Shown: positions 8,485-17,699 of the stretch, one piece after another | Position numbering within the stretch: position 1 is the stretch's first letter | Layout: each line of letters opens with the position of its first letter | Assembly: GCA_029974925.1 (NCBI GenBank) | Contig: JARKQH010000253.1 | Location: 1-41,450, forward strand | Source of the DNA: Verrucomicrobiota bacterium | GTDB lineage: Bacteria > Verrucomicrobiota > Verrucomicrobiia > Limisphaerales > UBA8199 | Length of the DNA stretch: 41,450 nt | Direction: 5' to 3' | Notes under the pieces: generated by a model | What the model was told of the DNA's origin: nothing | Databases searched by the model: none | Seen by the model: the letters and a program-made list of their open reading frames with translations, nothing else | Position numbers and translations under genes: made by a program

Positions 8485-10752
8485 ATGGAGAAGCCCATCA
8501 CGTTTCCACACGGTTGGCACCTGAAGGAAAGCGGTCAGACTCGAGGGGCGGTTGTCACTTCGGCCCCGGGTTCAACCGCAATACGACTCTTCCTGGTCCT
8601 CGCAGTCCTTTGCTTTTCCTCCGGCCCGCTCGCGGCCCAATCGGCCCGGCCGGGCATGGGTGCGATTCCCTACGCCGATGCCTCCGGCACGGGGGTTACC
8701 TTCCGCGTTTGGGCGCCAAACGCCACGCAGGTCGCGGTCCCTGGCTCCTTCAATGGTTGGAGCACAACCGCGAATTTCCTCGTCAAGGAAGGCTCTTCGG
8801 GACTCTGGTCGGCGGACATCCCCACCGCGCGGGCCGGGCATGAGTACAAGTATCATATCAACGGCTCGATCTGGAAACGCGACCCGCGCAGCCGCAAGGT
8901 CACCCATTCAAGCGGCAACTCGGTGGTTTATGATCCGGCGGCGTTCAACTGGATGGGCGACACCCGCCTGGCGGTCAATGCCTCCGACCTGGTGATCTAC
9001 GAAATGCATGTGGGCGCTTTTTACGACCCGGCGCCCTCCTCGGGCGGGCCGGGAAAACTCACCGACGCCATCGCGAAGCTGGATCATCTGGCCGCACTGG
9101 GGATCAATGCGGTCGAGCTTTTGCCGGTCGCCGAGTTTCCCACCGATCGAAGCTGGGGTTACAACCCCTCGGACCCTTACGCCGTCGAGAACTCCGGTTA
9201 CGGCGGACCGGACGCGTTGAAGGCTTTTGTTCGGGCGGCGCACCAGCGCGGCATTCGCGTGCTGCTTGATGTCGTGCACAATCACTACGGCCCGAGCGAC
9301 CTGGACCTGTGGGGATTCGATGTCGGCGCCTCGCCCGGCCTCTATTTCTACTCCGACCCAGGCATCTGTTGCACGGGCTGGGGGCCGCGTCCGAACTACG
9401 GCTCCGAGGGGGTGCGCTCCTATATCATCGACAACTTTCGCATGTGGATGGACGAATACCACGTGGACGGCTTCCGGTGGGATGCTGTCGGCGCCATGCG
9501 CCATTACGACCCCGGCTACGTGGCCATTCCCGCCGCTGATTCGCTCATCGGCCACATCAATTACACCCTCATCCATGCCGAGCATCCCGGCGTCATCAGC
9601 ATCGCCGAGGACCGCTCGGAAGGACTCCATTTTGATGGCGAGTGGGACCATGGCTTTTGCGACACTCTGGTCAACGAACTGGTCAAAACCGTGGACGAGC
9701 AGCGCGACATGGGGGCTCTCGCCACGCGAATTTACGGCTCGGGCTGGTTCCGGGTTCTTTTTACCGAATCGCACGACCGGGTGGGCGACCTCAACGGCCC
9801 CGCTTTCCAGCGCCTTCCCACCCGTATCGAACCGGCCACGCCGGGAGGATTCTACGCCCGGAAACGTTCGATGCTCGGCGCCGCGGTCGTCTTGACCGCC
9901 CCCGGCATCCCGATGCTTTTCATGGGCCAGGAAATGCTCGAGGACGAGCAGTTCAGCGACAGTCGGCCACTGGATTGGTCCCATGCCGTTACCTATGCGG
10001 CCGTGGTCAATTTCTACCGGGACCTCATCCGCCTGCGACGCAATCTGGACGGCGTCAGCCTGGGCCTGACCGGCCCCTGGATGACCTGGCACAGTGTGGA
10101 CAACAACAGGAAGCTCCTGGCCTACCATCGTTGGGGCGCCGGCGCCGACGACCAGGTCATGGTGGTCCTCAATTTCTCCAACACCGAAATCGGCAACTAC
10201 TCTTTCTCGACCTTCCCCGCCGACGGCCGATGGTACGTGAATCTGAACTCGGACTGGACTCGTTACGGTTCCGATTTCGCCAACCGCGGCAGTTCGGTGG
10301 TGCAGGTCAGCGGCGGGACCGGTTCGGTCTCCATCGGTCCTTATAGCGTGCTGGTGCTCTCCCGCAAAGCCTTGCCCGGCCTCGACAATGACGCGGACGG
10401 CCTGCCCAACGGCTGGGAGGAAGAGTTCTTCGGCGACCCGCTTGCGGCCAATCCCATGAACGATGACGACCACGATGGCGCCAGCAATCTGCACGAATAC
10501 CGCGCCGACACGAACCCCCGTTCCGCCGAGTCGGTGCTCCGGTTCGCTCCACCTTCGCTGGAAGGCTCGAATGTGGTCCTGCGTTGGACCGGTGGCGTGA
10601 GCGCGCGCCAGGTCCTCTATCGCGCGTTCGAGCTGGGCGGGGCGTGGACCCCGGTTTTCACCAACCTGCCGCCCACTCCCGCGACCAACACGCTGGCGCT
10701 TCCCATGTCCGCCTCCGTCTCCACTCTTTACCGGCTCGAGGCGGGGCGCTGA
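8485..10752 (+). CDS. Exported GH13 alpha-glucan enzyme with CBM48
   Basis: Predicted to act on alpha-glucans outside the cytoplasm; branching-enzyme-like or amylase activity cannot be separated by eye. An unusually long n-region (about 33 residues) precedes a hydrophobic core (33-50) ending LAAQS, so translation may begin downstream of the ATG used here. CBM48 spans about 58-150 (VTFRVWAPNA, VPGSFNGW). The GH13 barrel spans about 165-560, with LLDVVHNHYG (D262), GFRWD (nucleophile D333), SIAED (acid/base E375) and TESHD (H430/D431). A beta-sandwich follows. Then comes a TSP3-like acidic segment (about 632-680, DNDADGLPNGWEEEFF and DDDHDGASNLHEY) and a C-terminal strand-rich module. It stands alone on the plus strand. 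Confidence 0.88.
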   Translation: MEKPITFPHGWHLKESGQTRGAVVTSAPGSTAIRLFLVLAVLCFSSGPLAAQSARPGMGAIPYADASGTGVTFRVWAPNATQVAVPGSFNGWSTTANFLVKEGSSGLWSADIPTARAGHEYKYHINGSIWKRDPRSRKVTHSSGNSVVYDPAAFNWMGDTRLAVNASDLVIYEMHVGAFYDPAPSSGGPGKLTDAIAKLDHLAALGINAVELLPVAEFPTDRSWGYNPSDPYAVENSGYGGPDALKAFVRAAHQRGIRVLLDVVHNHYGPSDLDLWGFDVGASPGLYFYSDPGICCTGWGPRPNYGSEGVRSYIIDNFRMWMDEYHVDGFRWDAVGAMRHYDPGYVAIPAADSLIGHINYTLIHAEHPGVISIAEDRSEGLHFDGEWDHGFCDTLVNELVKTVDEQRDMGALATRIYGSGWFRVLFTESHDRVGDLNGPAFQRLPTRIEPATPGGFYARKRSMLGAAVVLTAPGIPMLFMGQEMLEDEQFSDSRPLDWSHAVTYAAVVNFYRDLIRLRRNLDGVSLGLTGPWMTWHSVDNNRKLLAYHRWGAGADDQVMVVLNFSNTEIGNYSFSTFPADGRWYVNLNSDWTRYGSDFANRGSSVVQVSGGTGSVSIGPYSVLVLSRKALPGLDNDADGLPNGWEEEFFGDPLAANPMNDDDHDGASNLHEYRADTNPRSAESVLRFAPPSLEGSNVVLRWTGGVSARQVLYRAFELGGAWTPVFTNLPPTPATNTLALPMSASVSTLYRLEAGR

Positions 10753-10915
10753 CGCCGCATATCCCGCACCGCCGGCCACATGCCGCGGCTGGTGGAGAAA
10801 ATGCCACCGGTGTTCACGATTAATAAAACTGGAAAAACAAGCCGCAACCGGCAAAGGATGAAGGACACGACCGGCTTGCCCGACGGGGCGGCGGAGTATT
10901 GACCTGCGCACAGGC

Positions 10916-11593
10916 ATGAGTCGCATTCGCAAAGCCTACGAAACAAGGTTTCGCCACCTGCTCCGACAGGCGCGGGCCCGGCGCCTCGAGGAGGGGCTCC
11001 AGCGGATGCTTCGCCGGGCCCAGGCCCTCAGCTCGAAGGACGGCACCTCCCTCGCCGAGGCGCTTTCACACCTCGACCGCCGGCTCACGGCAGCCTTGCG
11101 CCGCCGCAGGTCCGTCCCTCAGCCTGCCCCGGCGCGGTTCTTTTGTGACGCCGGCTTGGGCGGATTGGCCCGCTGGCTGCGGGCCGCGGGCTGGGAAGCC
11201 CTCTGGCAGCCGGCGATTGATGACGACGCCCTCATTCGCGCGGCGCGCCAGCACCAGGCCGTGATTCTAACCACCGACAGCATGCTCATGGAACGCCGCC
11301 TGTTGCGGGACCGCATCATCCCGGCCTTCTGGCTTTCTCCGGCGCTGGGCGTGGCGGATCAACTCGCACAGGTGTTTCACGAGTTCGGGCTGGTGCGCGG
11401 CCAGCCGCGCTGCATGGCCTGCGGCGGCGAATTGCGACCCGTCGAGAAGGAGGCGTTGCGTGACCGCATCCCCCCGCGAACCTATCGCTGGCTGGACGAG
11501 TATTTCGTCTGTGCCCGCTGCGGCAAGCTTTACTGGCACGGCACCCACTGGGCCCGGATTCAGCGCCAGCTCGGCAGAATGACCGGCAGCTAA
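10916..11593 (+). CDS. Mut7-C RNase domain protein with zinc ribbon
   Basis: The core (about residues 74-225) matches the Mut7-C domain, a PIN-like fold predicted to be an RNase. Key features are FFCDAGLGGLARWLRAAGW with an early Asp, DDDALIRAA, and VILTTDSMLMERR. A four-Cys zinc ribbon follows (CMACGGEL and CARCGKLYWHGTHW). The first 70 residues are a highly basic, Arg-rich helical extension not usual for the family, possibly for nucleic-acid binding. The gene is followed after 10 bp by the convergent MFS gene. Substrate RNA and biological role are unknown. Confidence 0.82.
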   Translation: MSRIRKAYETRFRHLLRQARARRLEEGLQRMLRRAQALSSKDGTSLAEALSHLDRRLTAALRRRRSVPQPAPARFFCDAGLGGLARWLRAAGWEALWQPAIDDDALIRAARQHQAVILTTDSMLMERRLLRDRIIPAFWLSPALGVADQLAQVFHEFGLVRGQPRCMACGGELRPVEKEALRDRIPPRTYRWLDEYFVCARCGKLYWHGTHWARIQRQLGRMTGS

Positions 11594-11603
11594 CCCGAAC
11601 GGT

Positions 11604-12896
11604 TTATTTTGGCGGACTCGCAAAGTTGCCCGGCAAACAGAGCCCCATCACCAGCGCGCCCAAAATGAGAATCCCCGCAATGACATACAACGGGGCCGAG
11701 GGATCCGGTGTCAGGTGTTTGACCCACACGGGCAGGTTGGGGCCGACATACCCGCCGAGGTTGCCGACCGAATTGACGATGCCGATGCCGGCCGCGGCGG
11801 CGGTGCCGGCCAGGAATGCCGGAGGGATGGGCCAGAACAATGGCATGGACCCAATCACCCCCAGGGTGCCGAGGGACAGGAAGGCAATCGCCAGCATCGG
11901 CCGGTCCGCGAAGACCCCGCTGAGAATCAGCCCGATGGCCCCCGCGCTCACGTTCAGCATGTACAGCACCAGCCGCTCGCCGGTGCGGTCCGACCGCCGG
12001 CTCAGGTAAATCATCCCCACGACGGCGACCGCATACGGTATCGCGGTGATCAATCCGACCCCAAGGTAACCGCTGACGCCGAACGCCTTGACAATCGTGG
12101 GCAGCCAGAACGAGATGCCGTACAAGCCGATCATCAGGGTGAAATAAATCGCGCACAGGACATGGACCTTGCCGCTCTTGAAGGCGTCCCGGACGCGCAC
12201 CTCAACCTTGTGCCGGTCCTCGGCCTCAAGGTTGTTGATCAGCAGGGCCCGCTCCTCGGCGCTGAGCCATTTCGCTTCGCTGATCCCGCTATCGAGATAG
12301 AAGACAACCCAGATCCCGACGAGCACCGAGGGCAGACCCTCTATCAGGAAAAGCCATTGCCACCCGGCCAGACCGAGCCAGCCGGAAAACCCGTCCATGA
12401 TCAGCCCGGACACCGGGTTGCCAATGACGCCAGAGAACGCGATGGCCGAAACAAACAGCGCCATCCGACTCGCCCGCAACCGCGAGGGATACCACAGCGT
12501 CAGGTAGAAAATGATTCCGGGGAAAAACCCCGCCTCGGCCACGCCCAGCAGAAACCGCAGCAGATAAAAACTCCACTCCTGCCGGATGAACATCATCGCC
12601 GCGGAAATAATCCCCCAGGATATCATGATGCGCGCAATCCACGTGCGCGCGCCAAATCGCTTCAGCAGCAAGTTGCTCGGCACTTCAAAGAAAAAGTAGC
12701 CGATGAAAAAAATCCCCGCCCCCATCCCAAATGCCGCGTCGCTGAACTTCAGGTCCGCCAGCATCTGAAGTTTCGCAAAGCCCACGTTGACGCGGTCCAG
12801 ATACGCGAGGACGTAACAAAGGAACAGAAAGGGAATCAGCCGGCGGTCCACCTTGCGGTAGGTCGCCGCTTCAAAACTCGCGTCGGGTTTCATCAC
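11604..12896 (-). CDS. MFS transporter, anion:cation symporter (hexuronate-like)
   Basis: A 430-aa, twelve-helix major facilitator of the ACS family, which imports organic anions such as galacturonate, glucarate and tartrate with protons. The family signature YLDRVNVGFA (about 33-42) and the helix 2-3 loop region VPSNLLLKRFGARTW are present. The central cytoplasmic loop is acidic and charged (SEAKWLSAEERALLINNLEAED). It is the last gene of the pectin operon, 84 bp after the DUF4965 fusion gene. Uptake of unsaturated digalacturonate/rhamnose products or free galacturonate is the likely role from context. Exact substrate is not readable. Confidence 0.88.
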   Translation of the reverse strand: MMKPDASFEAATYRKVDRRLIPFLFLCYVLAYLDRVNVGFAKLQMLADLKFSDAAFGMGAGIFFIGYFFFEVPSNLLLKRFGARTWIARIMISWGIISAAMMFIRQEWSFYLLRFLLGVAEAGFFPGIIFYLTLWYPSRLRASRMALFVSAIAFSGVIGNPVSGLIMDGFSGWLGLAGWQWLFLIEGLPSVLVGIWVVFYLDSGISEAKWLSAEERALLINNLEAEDRHKVEVRVRDAFKSGKVHVLCAIYFTLMIGLYGISFWLPTIVKAFGVSGYLGVGLITAIPYAVAVVGMIYLSRRSDRTGERLVLYMLNVSAGAIGLILSGVFADRPMLAIAFLSLGTLGVIGSMPLFWPIPPAFLAGTAAAAGIGIVNSVGNLGGYVGPNLPVWVKHLTPDPSAPLYVIAGILILGALVMGLCLPGNFASPPK

Positions 12897-12980
12897 GGAA
12901 TGGCCGGGAATCTGCCCCGCCGGCCCCGCCCGGGCAAGCTCAACCTCAGGCCGACGGGGGAATCCCGCTCCCCGCCGGCT

Positions 12981-15900
12981 TCATTCACCGGCCAACACGG
13001 GACCCCTTTCGGTCCAGTCCAGTTTCACCCGGGATAAATACCACGTTCGGCCGCGGTCGTTGTTGCCTTGATAAAACAGGTGGGTCTCGCCGTTCGGCGC
13101 GACATACACGCCAGGGTGGCCCGATTCGCTCGCATTCCATGTCCCCGGTTTGCCGTGGGGAAGAAACGGCGACGTCAAAAGCCGCGTCCATTTCAAACCG
13201 TCCCGGCTGGTGGCCACCCCGATTTGTTGCGGGGCGTTGTTGTACGCGCCGGCGTAAAACATGTAGAGCACCTCGCCGCGCCGGCAAAGGGACGGCGCTT
13301 CAATACATTGCTGCTCCCAGGGCAGCTCCGGCCTGAGAATGGGGCCGTCGCACAACTGCGTCCATGCCGCGCGACTGTAATCGGATTTGAGGTCCGCCCC
13401 CGCCACCCCCAGCATTTGAATCCGGCCGGCCGGGTCGCGAGTGGCAAAATACAGCAGCAACCGGTCGCCCACGGGGAACACCTCGGCGTCAATGGCCCGG
13501 CCGTTGTTCCAATCGCCGGTCGGACGGAACACGGGATTGCTCGGGTCGCGCTCGAAATGCGTGCCGTCCCGCGACACCGCGTGGCAAATCGCGTCCCGCG
13601 GTCCATTCCCGTAGGTTTGATAAAAGAGATGAACCTTGTCCTCGATGACGATGGCGCACGGAGCGGCCAGCCCTTTGCGGTCGCATTCCTGCGCCGGCAA
13701 CACCTCGCCCACTTTCCGCCAATCCACCAAATTGGTGCTGGTGGCAATGCCAACCGCCCACCCGTCGTTGGTTCGGCCATCCCCAAAGGGGGGCATCGAA
13801 TAATACAGCCATTGGCGGCCCTGAAAGTGGATCACGGACGGATCCTTGGCGAATGGACGGCCCAGCCGCGAGGTGTCTCCCCAATACATCGCTGGCACCG
13901 CCAGCGATTCCAAACCGGCGGGCGCCTGCCCGCCCGCGCGGGCCGCCCATTTGCCGCGGATTTCCTCCGCGTAGAGCATCTGCAAAAAGACGCCTCCCAC
14001 CACCGGCCGCGCGCGAAACCCGACCATGCGCCCGGTCTTGGTGTCATACCAATCGGTCATCGGCACGCGGGAAGGGCTCTCGTGCAGAAAGCGGTAAACC
14101 GGCCCGGTCAGAGCCGCAAAGTCCCCGCGGTCCCGTGTCAGGGTGGCGGTCCATAGAATCCAATCGAGCTTGGTGTAATCCTTCCGGTTGTCCAGCGGCA
14201 GGCCATAGGCATTCTGCAAGCCCCGGTAGAAGTCCATTTCCTTGCGAAACACCGATTCCGGAAACAGGTTCAGGCCCAGCAGGCGGTCCCACACCAAATT
14301 ATACTTTTGGCTCCAGGTGCCGGGCTGATCGAACGCCAGCCGATAGTGGTCGCCGTCATCGGCGTCCTTCGCCCATCGCGCCGCCCAGTCGCGGGCAAGG
14401 GCCAGGAATTCCCGCGCCCGGACCTGGTCGCCGCGCAGCTCGCACAGCCGGGCAAAAGCGCCCAGGCCGCAGATGGCTTTTGCCGAGAGATTGACGTTGT
14501 GGGCGAGGTGTCCCGCGAAATCATCGGTGCACAACTGCCTTTCCGGATCAAAACCTTTCTCCTTCAGATAGCCGGCCCAGCGCTCGAGCATCGCCCAATA
14601 AGGGTCGGCGAACCCCGCATGACCCTCCACCGTGGCCAGCGCGGCCACCAGAATCAGCAGGTTGGCGGTTTCCTCGACGGGCATCTGTTTTTCCTCGCTG
14701 CGTTCGCCTCCGCCATAGACCTGCCCGTTGGCGTGGGGATAAGTTCCCAAATCATGCGGCGCGAACGGAAACTTCCAACGGTCCGACCCGGCATAATCCA
14801 AAATGGGGGTGAGCATCGCCCGCGTCAGCGCCGGGCTGAGCAGCAAAAACTGCGGCGCCATCGGGTAAAGCACATCCACCGTGCCGATGCAGCCGTTGCT
14901 GAAGTTCTCCTTGGGAAACATCAGCGGCCGGCCCCGGGCATCCACCACCAGCTTGTTGCCGGCGACGCATTGCCGGTAGGCCAGGGCGCAAATGGCCGCG
15001 TACTCCTCGCCGCCCGCCTTGACCAGGTCCGCCATCAGCTCCGCGTCGAACCGCTCGCATCGCGCGCGCAGCCGGTCGAACTCAAGCGCCGACTGCTCCA
15101 GAAGTTGCGCTGCTGTGGCGCCCTGCCGCCGCCAGTAGGGACGCAGGTTCTGCTCCAAATACTGAATCGAGAATTCGTCATCGTATGCCAGGATAACCGG
15201 GCGAACCGTGGGCTCCTCGCTGACCCGTCCCAGGTTGATCGAGACGGCCAGTACGGGCGCCGATTGGGCCGGCCGGGGTCCGGCATCCGTCTCCCCTGGC
15301 TCGGCTGTCAGCCAGCCCTGGTTGGCAAATTGGCGGCGTAACGCCGGCCCGTTACCAAAAGCCGTCGCCGGCCCGTCTGTCTTGACCGCCGCAATGTGGA
15401 AGTACCCCCAGTCAATGCGAAGGTTGTCGCCTTTCTTCTCCAGCACCGGCTGGGCGCGCGTGCCCACGCGCAACACCATGAGGTTCCGCAGGGATTTGTC
15501 CGCCCACTCCACCGGCTGGTCCGGCGTGTTCACCGCGATTTCCGGCCCGGCATCGAAATAAACCTGGACCGCGTGGTCCTGCGGGCCGAGCCGCTGCGCT
15601 TCCCAGACCACGTAGGTCACCGGCCGCGAATAGACCTCCAGGTCATCCGGCAGCGCCGGAGTCAGAAACGTCAGCCGCAGTCTGACGCCCTCGCCCTCGA
15701 AAGTGCAGACGGTGCGCGTGGGGAAAACCTCGGTTCGCACCTGGGGAAGGGCGGGAAGGTCAGCCGGTTCCGTTCCCAAAACCCGGTAAGTTTTGTCGTC
15801 TATCCGCACCAGGCTGGTGAGCCGGTGCGGCTTGCCGGTCCAATGAATCGTCTCGGCGTCGGTCAGGCGGTCGGCGGGGGACCAGATGCTGAAATACGGG

Positions 15901-16049
15901 TCGCAGGCCACCAGCGGCACGGCGGGCGGACGCAAATGCCCCACGCCTCCGGCGATCAGGTCGGCCGCTGGGACGGCCAGCAGCGCTGCGAGCACCCACG
16001 CGACGCGCAACAGAGTGCGCACCCTCCCACGAACCAAGTCTGTAACCAT
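12981..16049 (-). CDS. DUF4965/DUF1793 protein fused to GH43-like propeller
   Basis: A 1022-aa exported protein with a signal peptide at 1-34. The first half matches the glutaminase-A-like DUF4964/DUF5127/DUF4965/DUF1793 architecture: VPLVACDPYFSIWSPADRLTD at about 44-64, a beta-rich domain to about 330, then an (alpha/alpha) barrel at about 340-700 with NGCIGTVDVLYPMAPQFLLL and WTATLTRD. From about 720 to 1015 there is a five-bladed-propeller-like domain with GH43/GH32-type blades: a WGDTSRLGRPFAKDPSVIHF opening, repeated HLFYQTYGNG, LYMFYAG and HLFYQGNND. The fusion is unusual. It sits 13 bp after kduD in the pectin operon, so a carbohydrate substrate is more likely than glutamine. The activity is unproven. 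Confidence 0.85.
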   Translation of the reverse strand: MVTDLVRGRVRTLLRVAWVLAALLAVPAADLIAGGVGHLRPPAVPLVACDPYFSIWSPADRLTDAETIHWTGKPHRLTSLVRIDDKTYRVLGTEPADLPALPQVRTEVFPTRTVCTFEGEGVRLRLTFLTPALPDDLEVYSRPVTYVVWEAQRLGPQDHAVQVYFDAGPEIAVNTPDQPVEWADKSLRNLMVLRVGTRAQPVLEKKGDNLRIDWGYFHIAAVKTDGPATAFGNGPALRRQFANQGWLTAEPGETDAGPRPAQSAPVLAVSINLGRVSEEPTVRPVILAYDDEFSIQYLEQNLRPYWRRQGATAAQLLEQSALEFDRLRARCERFDAELMADLVKAGGEEYAAICALAYRQCVAGNKLVVDARGRPLMFPKENFSNGCIGTVDVLYPMAPQFLLLSPALTRAMLTPILDYAGSDRWKFPFAPHDLGTYPHANGQVYGGGERSEEKQMPVEETANLLILVAALATVEGHAGFADPYWAMLERWAGYLKEKGFDPERQLCTDDFAGHLAHNVNLSAKAICGLGAFARLCELRGDQVRAREFLALARDWAARWAKDADDGDHYRLAFDQPGTWSQKYNLVWDRLLGLNLFPESVFRKEMDFYRGLQNAYGLPLDNRKDYTKLDWILWTATLTRDRGDFAALTGPVYRFLHESPSRVPMTDWYDTKTGRMVGFRARPVVGGVFLQMLYAEEIRGKWAARAGGQAPAGLESLAVPAMYWGDTSRLGRPFAKDPSVIHFQGRQWLYYSMPPFGDGRTNDGWAVGIATSTNLVDWRKVGEVLPAQECDRKGLAAPCAIVIEDKVHLFYQTYGNGPRDAICHAVSRDGTHFERDPSNPVFRPTGDWNNGRAIDAEVFPVGDRLLLYFATRDPAGRIQMLGVAGADLKSDYSRAAWTQLCDGPILRPELPWEQQCIEAPSLCRRGEVLYMFYAGAYNNAPQQIGVATSRDGLKWTRLLTSPFLPHGKPGTWNASESGHPGVYVAPNGETHLFYQGNNDRGRTWYLSRVKLDWTERGPVLAGE

Positions 16050-16062
16050 AGCTGGCGGGAGA

Positions 16063-16824
16063 CTACCTCGCCAGCCAGCCGCCGTCCACCGCCACCGTGT
16101 ACCCGGTCACGTAATCCGATGCTCGCGAGGCCAGAAAGACCAGCGCTCCCTCCAAGTCCTCGGGCACGCCCCATCGGCCGGCGGGTATTCGGGCCAGAAT
16201 CTCGGCGCTGCGCGCCGCGTCCGCCCGCAGCGGCGCCGTGTTGTCCGTGGCCATGTAGCCCGGCGCCACCGCGTTCACGTTGATCTTGTGCGGGGCCAGC
16301 TCGTTGGCCAGAAGCCGTGTCAGGCCCATGACGGCGCTCTTGGACGCCGTGTACGAGGGCACCCGGATGCCGCCCTGAAACGAGAGCATGGAGGCAATGT
16401 TGATGATTTTGCCTCCGCGGCCCTGCTTGACCATTTGCCGCGCAACCGCCTGGCTGAGGAAAAACACCGCGCTTTGATTGATCTGGATCACCTCGTCCCA
16501 GTCCTTCTCCGTGAACTCAAGCACCGGGGCGCGGCGGATGATGCCCGCGTTGTTCAGCAAAATGTCAATCCCTCCCAGTTCGCGCACCGTGGCGTCCACA
16601 ATCTGCTGCACCGCCGCGCGCTCAAGCAGATTCGCCTGGATTTGGCACACGCGTCTCCCCAGGGCCTTGATCCGCCCGGCGGTTTCGTCCGTGCTGATGA
16701 TATCCACCACCGCAACGTCCGCGCCGGCTTCGGCAAAGCCGATGGCCGCCGCCTGCCCCAAACCCCGGCCCGCCCCGGTTACAATGGCGCTCTTTCCGTC
16801 CAGTTTGAATTGATCGAGTATCAT
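16063..16824 (-). CDS. kduD: 2-deoxy-D-gluconate / 2-keto-3-deoxygluconate dehydrogenase KduD
   Basis: A short-chain dehydrogenase that reduces 2,5-diketo-3-deoxygluconate to 2-keto-3-deoxygluconate in cytoplasmic breakdown of unsaturated galacturonate. At 253 aa it is full length. It has the NAD(P)-binding TGAGRGLG (16-23), the NNAG motif (91-94), and the catalytic S145, Y158 and K162 (YTASK). The N-terminal FKLDGKSAIVTGAGRGLG and the C-terminal VTGYTVAVDGGWLAR are typical of KduD. It lies 22 bp after kduI, the preceding enzyme in the pathway, which strongly supports the assignment over other SDR functions. Confidence 0.93.
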   Translation of the reverse strand: MILDQFKLDGKSAIVTGAGRGLGQAAAIGFAEAGADVAVVDIISTDETAGRIKALGRRVCQIQANLLERAAVQQIVDATVRELGGIDILLNNAGIIRRAPVLEFTEKDWDEVIQINQSAVFFLSQAVARQMVKQGRGGKIINIASMLSFQGGIRVPSYTASKSAVMGLTRLLANELAPHKINVNAVAPGYMATDNTAPLRADAARSAEILARIPAGRWGVPEDLEGALVFLASRASDYVTGYTVAVDGGWLAR

Positions 16825-16846
16825 AGTTCACACCAAAAAGTCTGTC

Positions 16847-17677
16847 CTACCGCAGGCTGGCCAGCGGCGCCGCGTCCATGTCGTCAAATGCCTGGTTTTC
16901 GCCCCCCATGCCCCAGCAGAAGGTGTACGCCCCCGTGCCGCAACCGCAATGAATGGACCAGCTCGGCGAGATCACCGCCTGCCGGTCCGCCACGACCAGA
17001 TGCCGCGTTTGCTGCGGCGTGCCCATGAAATGCATCACCCGCCGGTCCGGCCCGAGATCGAAGTAGATGTAAATTTCCGAGCGGCGGGTGTGCGTGTGGG
17101 GCGGCATGGTGTTCCATACGGCCCCTTCGGCCAGCCGTGTAAAGCCCATGACCAACTGGCAGCTCTTGATCCCGCCCGGGTGGATGTACTTGTAGATCGT
17201 CCGCCGGTTGGCATCCGCCGCCGTCCCCAGTTCCACCGCTGCCGCGTCGGCCTGCCGCGCCAGCGTGGTGGGAAAAACCGCATGCGCCGGATAGCTCAAG
17301 AGGTAAAACGCGGCCGGGCTCGCCGGCTCGCGGCTCGAAAAAACAATCTCGCGACTGCCGCGCCCGACGTAAAGGCAATCCAGCTTTCCCACTTCGTAGT
17401 TCCGGCCATCCACCGTTACGGTGCCTGCGCCGCCGAGGTTCAGAATCCCCAGCTCCCGCCGCTCGCAAAAGAACGCCGCGCGCAACTCGGCGTCCGCGGT
17501 CAGTTTCAAGGGCGCGTCCGTCGGCAGCGCCGACCCCAGGATGCCGCGGTCGGCGTCGGTATAGACCAGTTCGACCTGCCCCGGCCGGAAGAGGGACTCC
17601 ACCAGAAACGACGCGCGAAGCTGTTCCGTGCTGAGTGTGGGATATTCGGTCTGACTGGGAGAATAACGGATTTGCAT
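16847..17677 (-). CDS. kduI: 5-dehydro-4-deoxy-D-glucuronate isomerase KduI
   Basis: A zinc-dependent cupin-like isomerase converting 5-keto-4-deoxyuronate to 2,5-diketo-3-deoxygluconate. With the ATG at 17677 it has 276 aa, matching the E. coli length (278). The longer reading from 17758 would overlap the upstream gene and adds 27 unrelated residues, so it is rejected. The metal-site motif MPPHTHTRRSE holds H194, H196 and E201, and a further His is at 243 (SWSIHCGCGTG). It starts 22 bp after the GH105 gene and precedes kduD, the classic order for pectin-lyase product catabolism. Confidence 0.95.
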   Translation of the reverse strand: MQIRYSPSQTEYPTLSTEQLRASFLVESLFRPGQVELVYTDADRGILGSALPTDAPLKLTADAELRAAFFCERRELGILNLGGAGTVTVDGRNYEVGKLDCLYVGRGSREIVFSSREPASPAAFYLLSYPAHAVFPTTLARQADAAAVELGTAADANRRTIYKYIHPGGIKSCQLVMGFTRLAEGAVWNTMPPHTHTRRSEIYIYFDLGPDRRVMHFMGTPQQTRHLVVADRQAVISPSWSIHCGCGTGAYTFCWGMGGENQAFDDMDAAPLASLR

Positions 17678-17699
17678 GACGAAAAGTTCGGATGAAGTG

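Noticed and set aside
10780..10902. 40-codon plus-strand frame just before the Mut7-C gene
   Set aside because: It starts with ATG but has no ribosome binding site, no recognisable motif and no conservation evidence. It could be real, but it cannot be supported here.
8908..10932. 674-aa minus-strand frame opposite the GH13 gene
   Set aside because: It is antisense to a gene with all GH13 catalytic motifs and has no coherent domain of its own.
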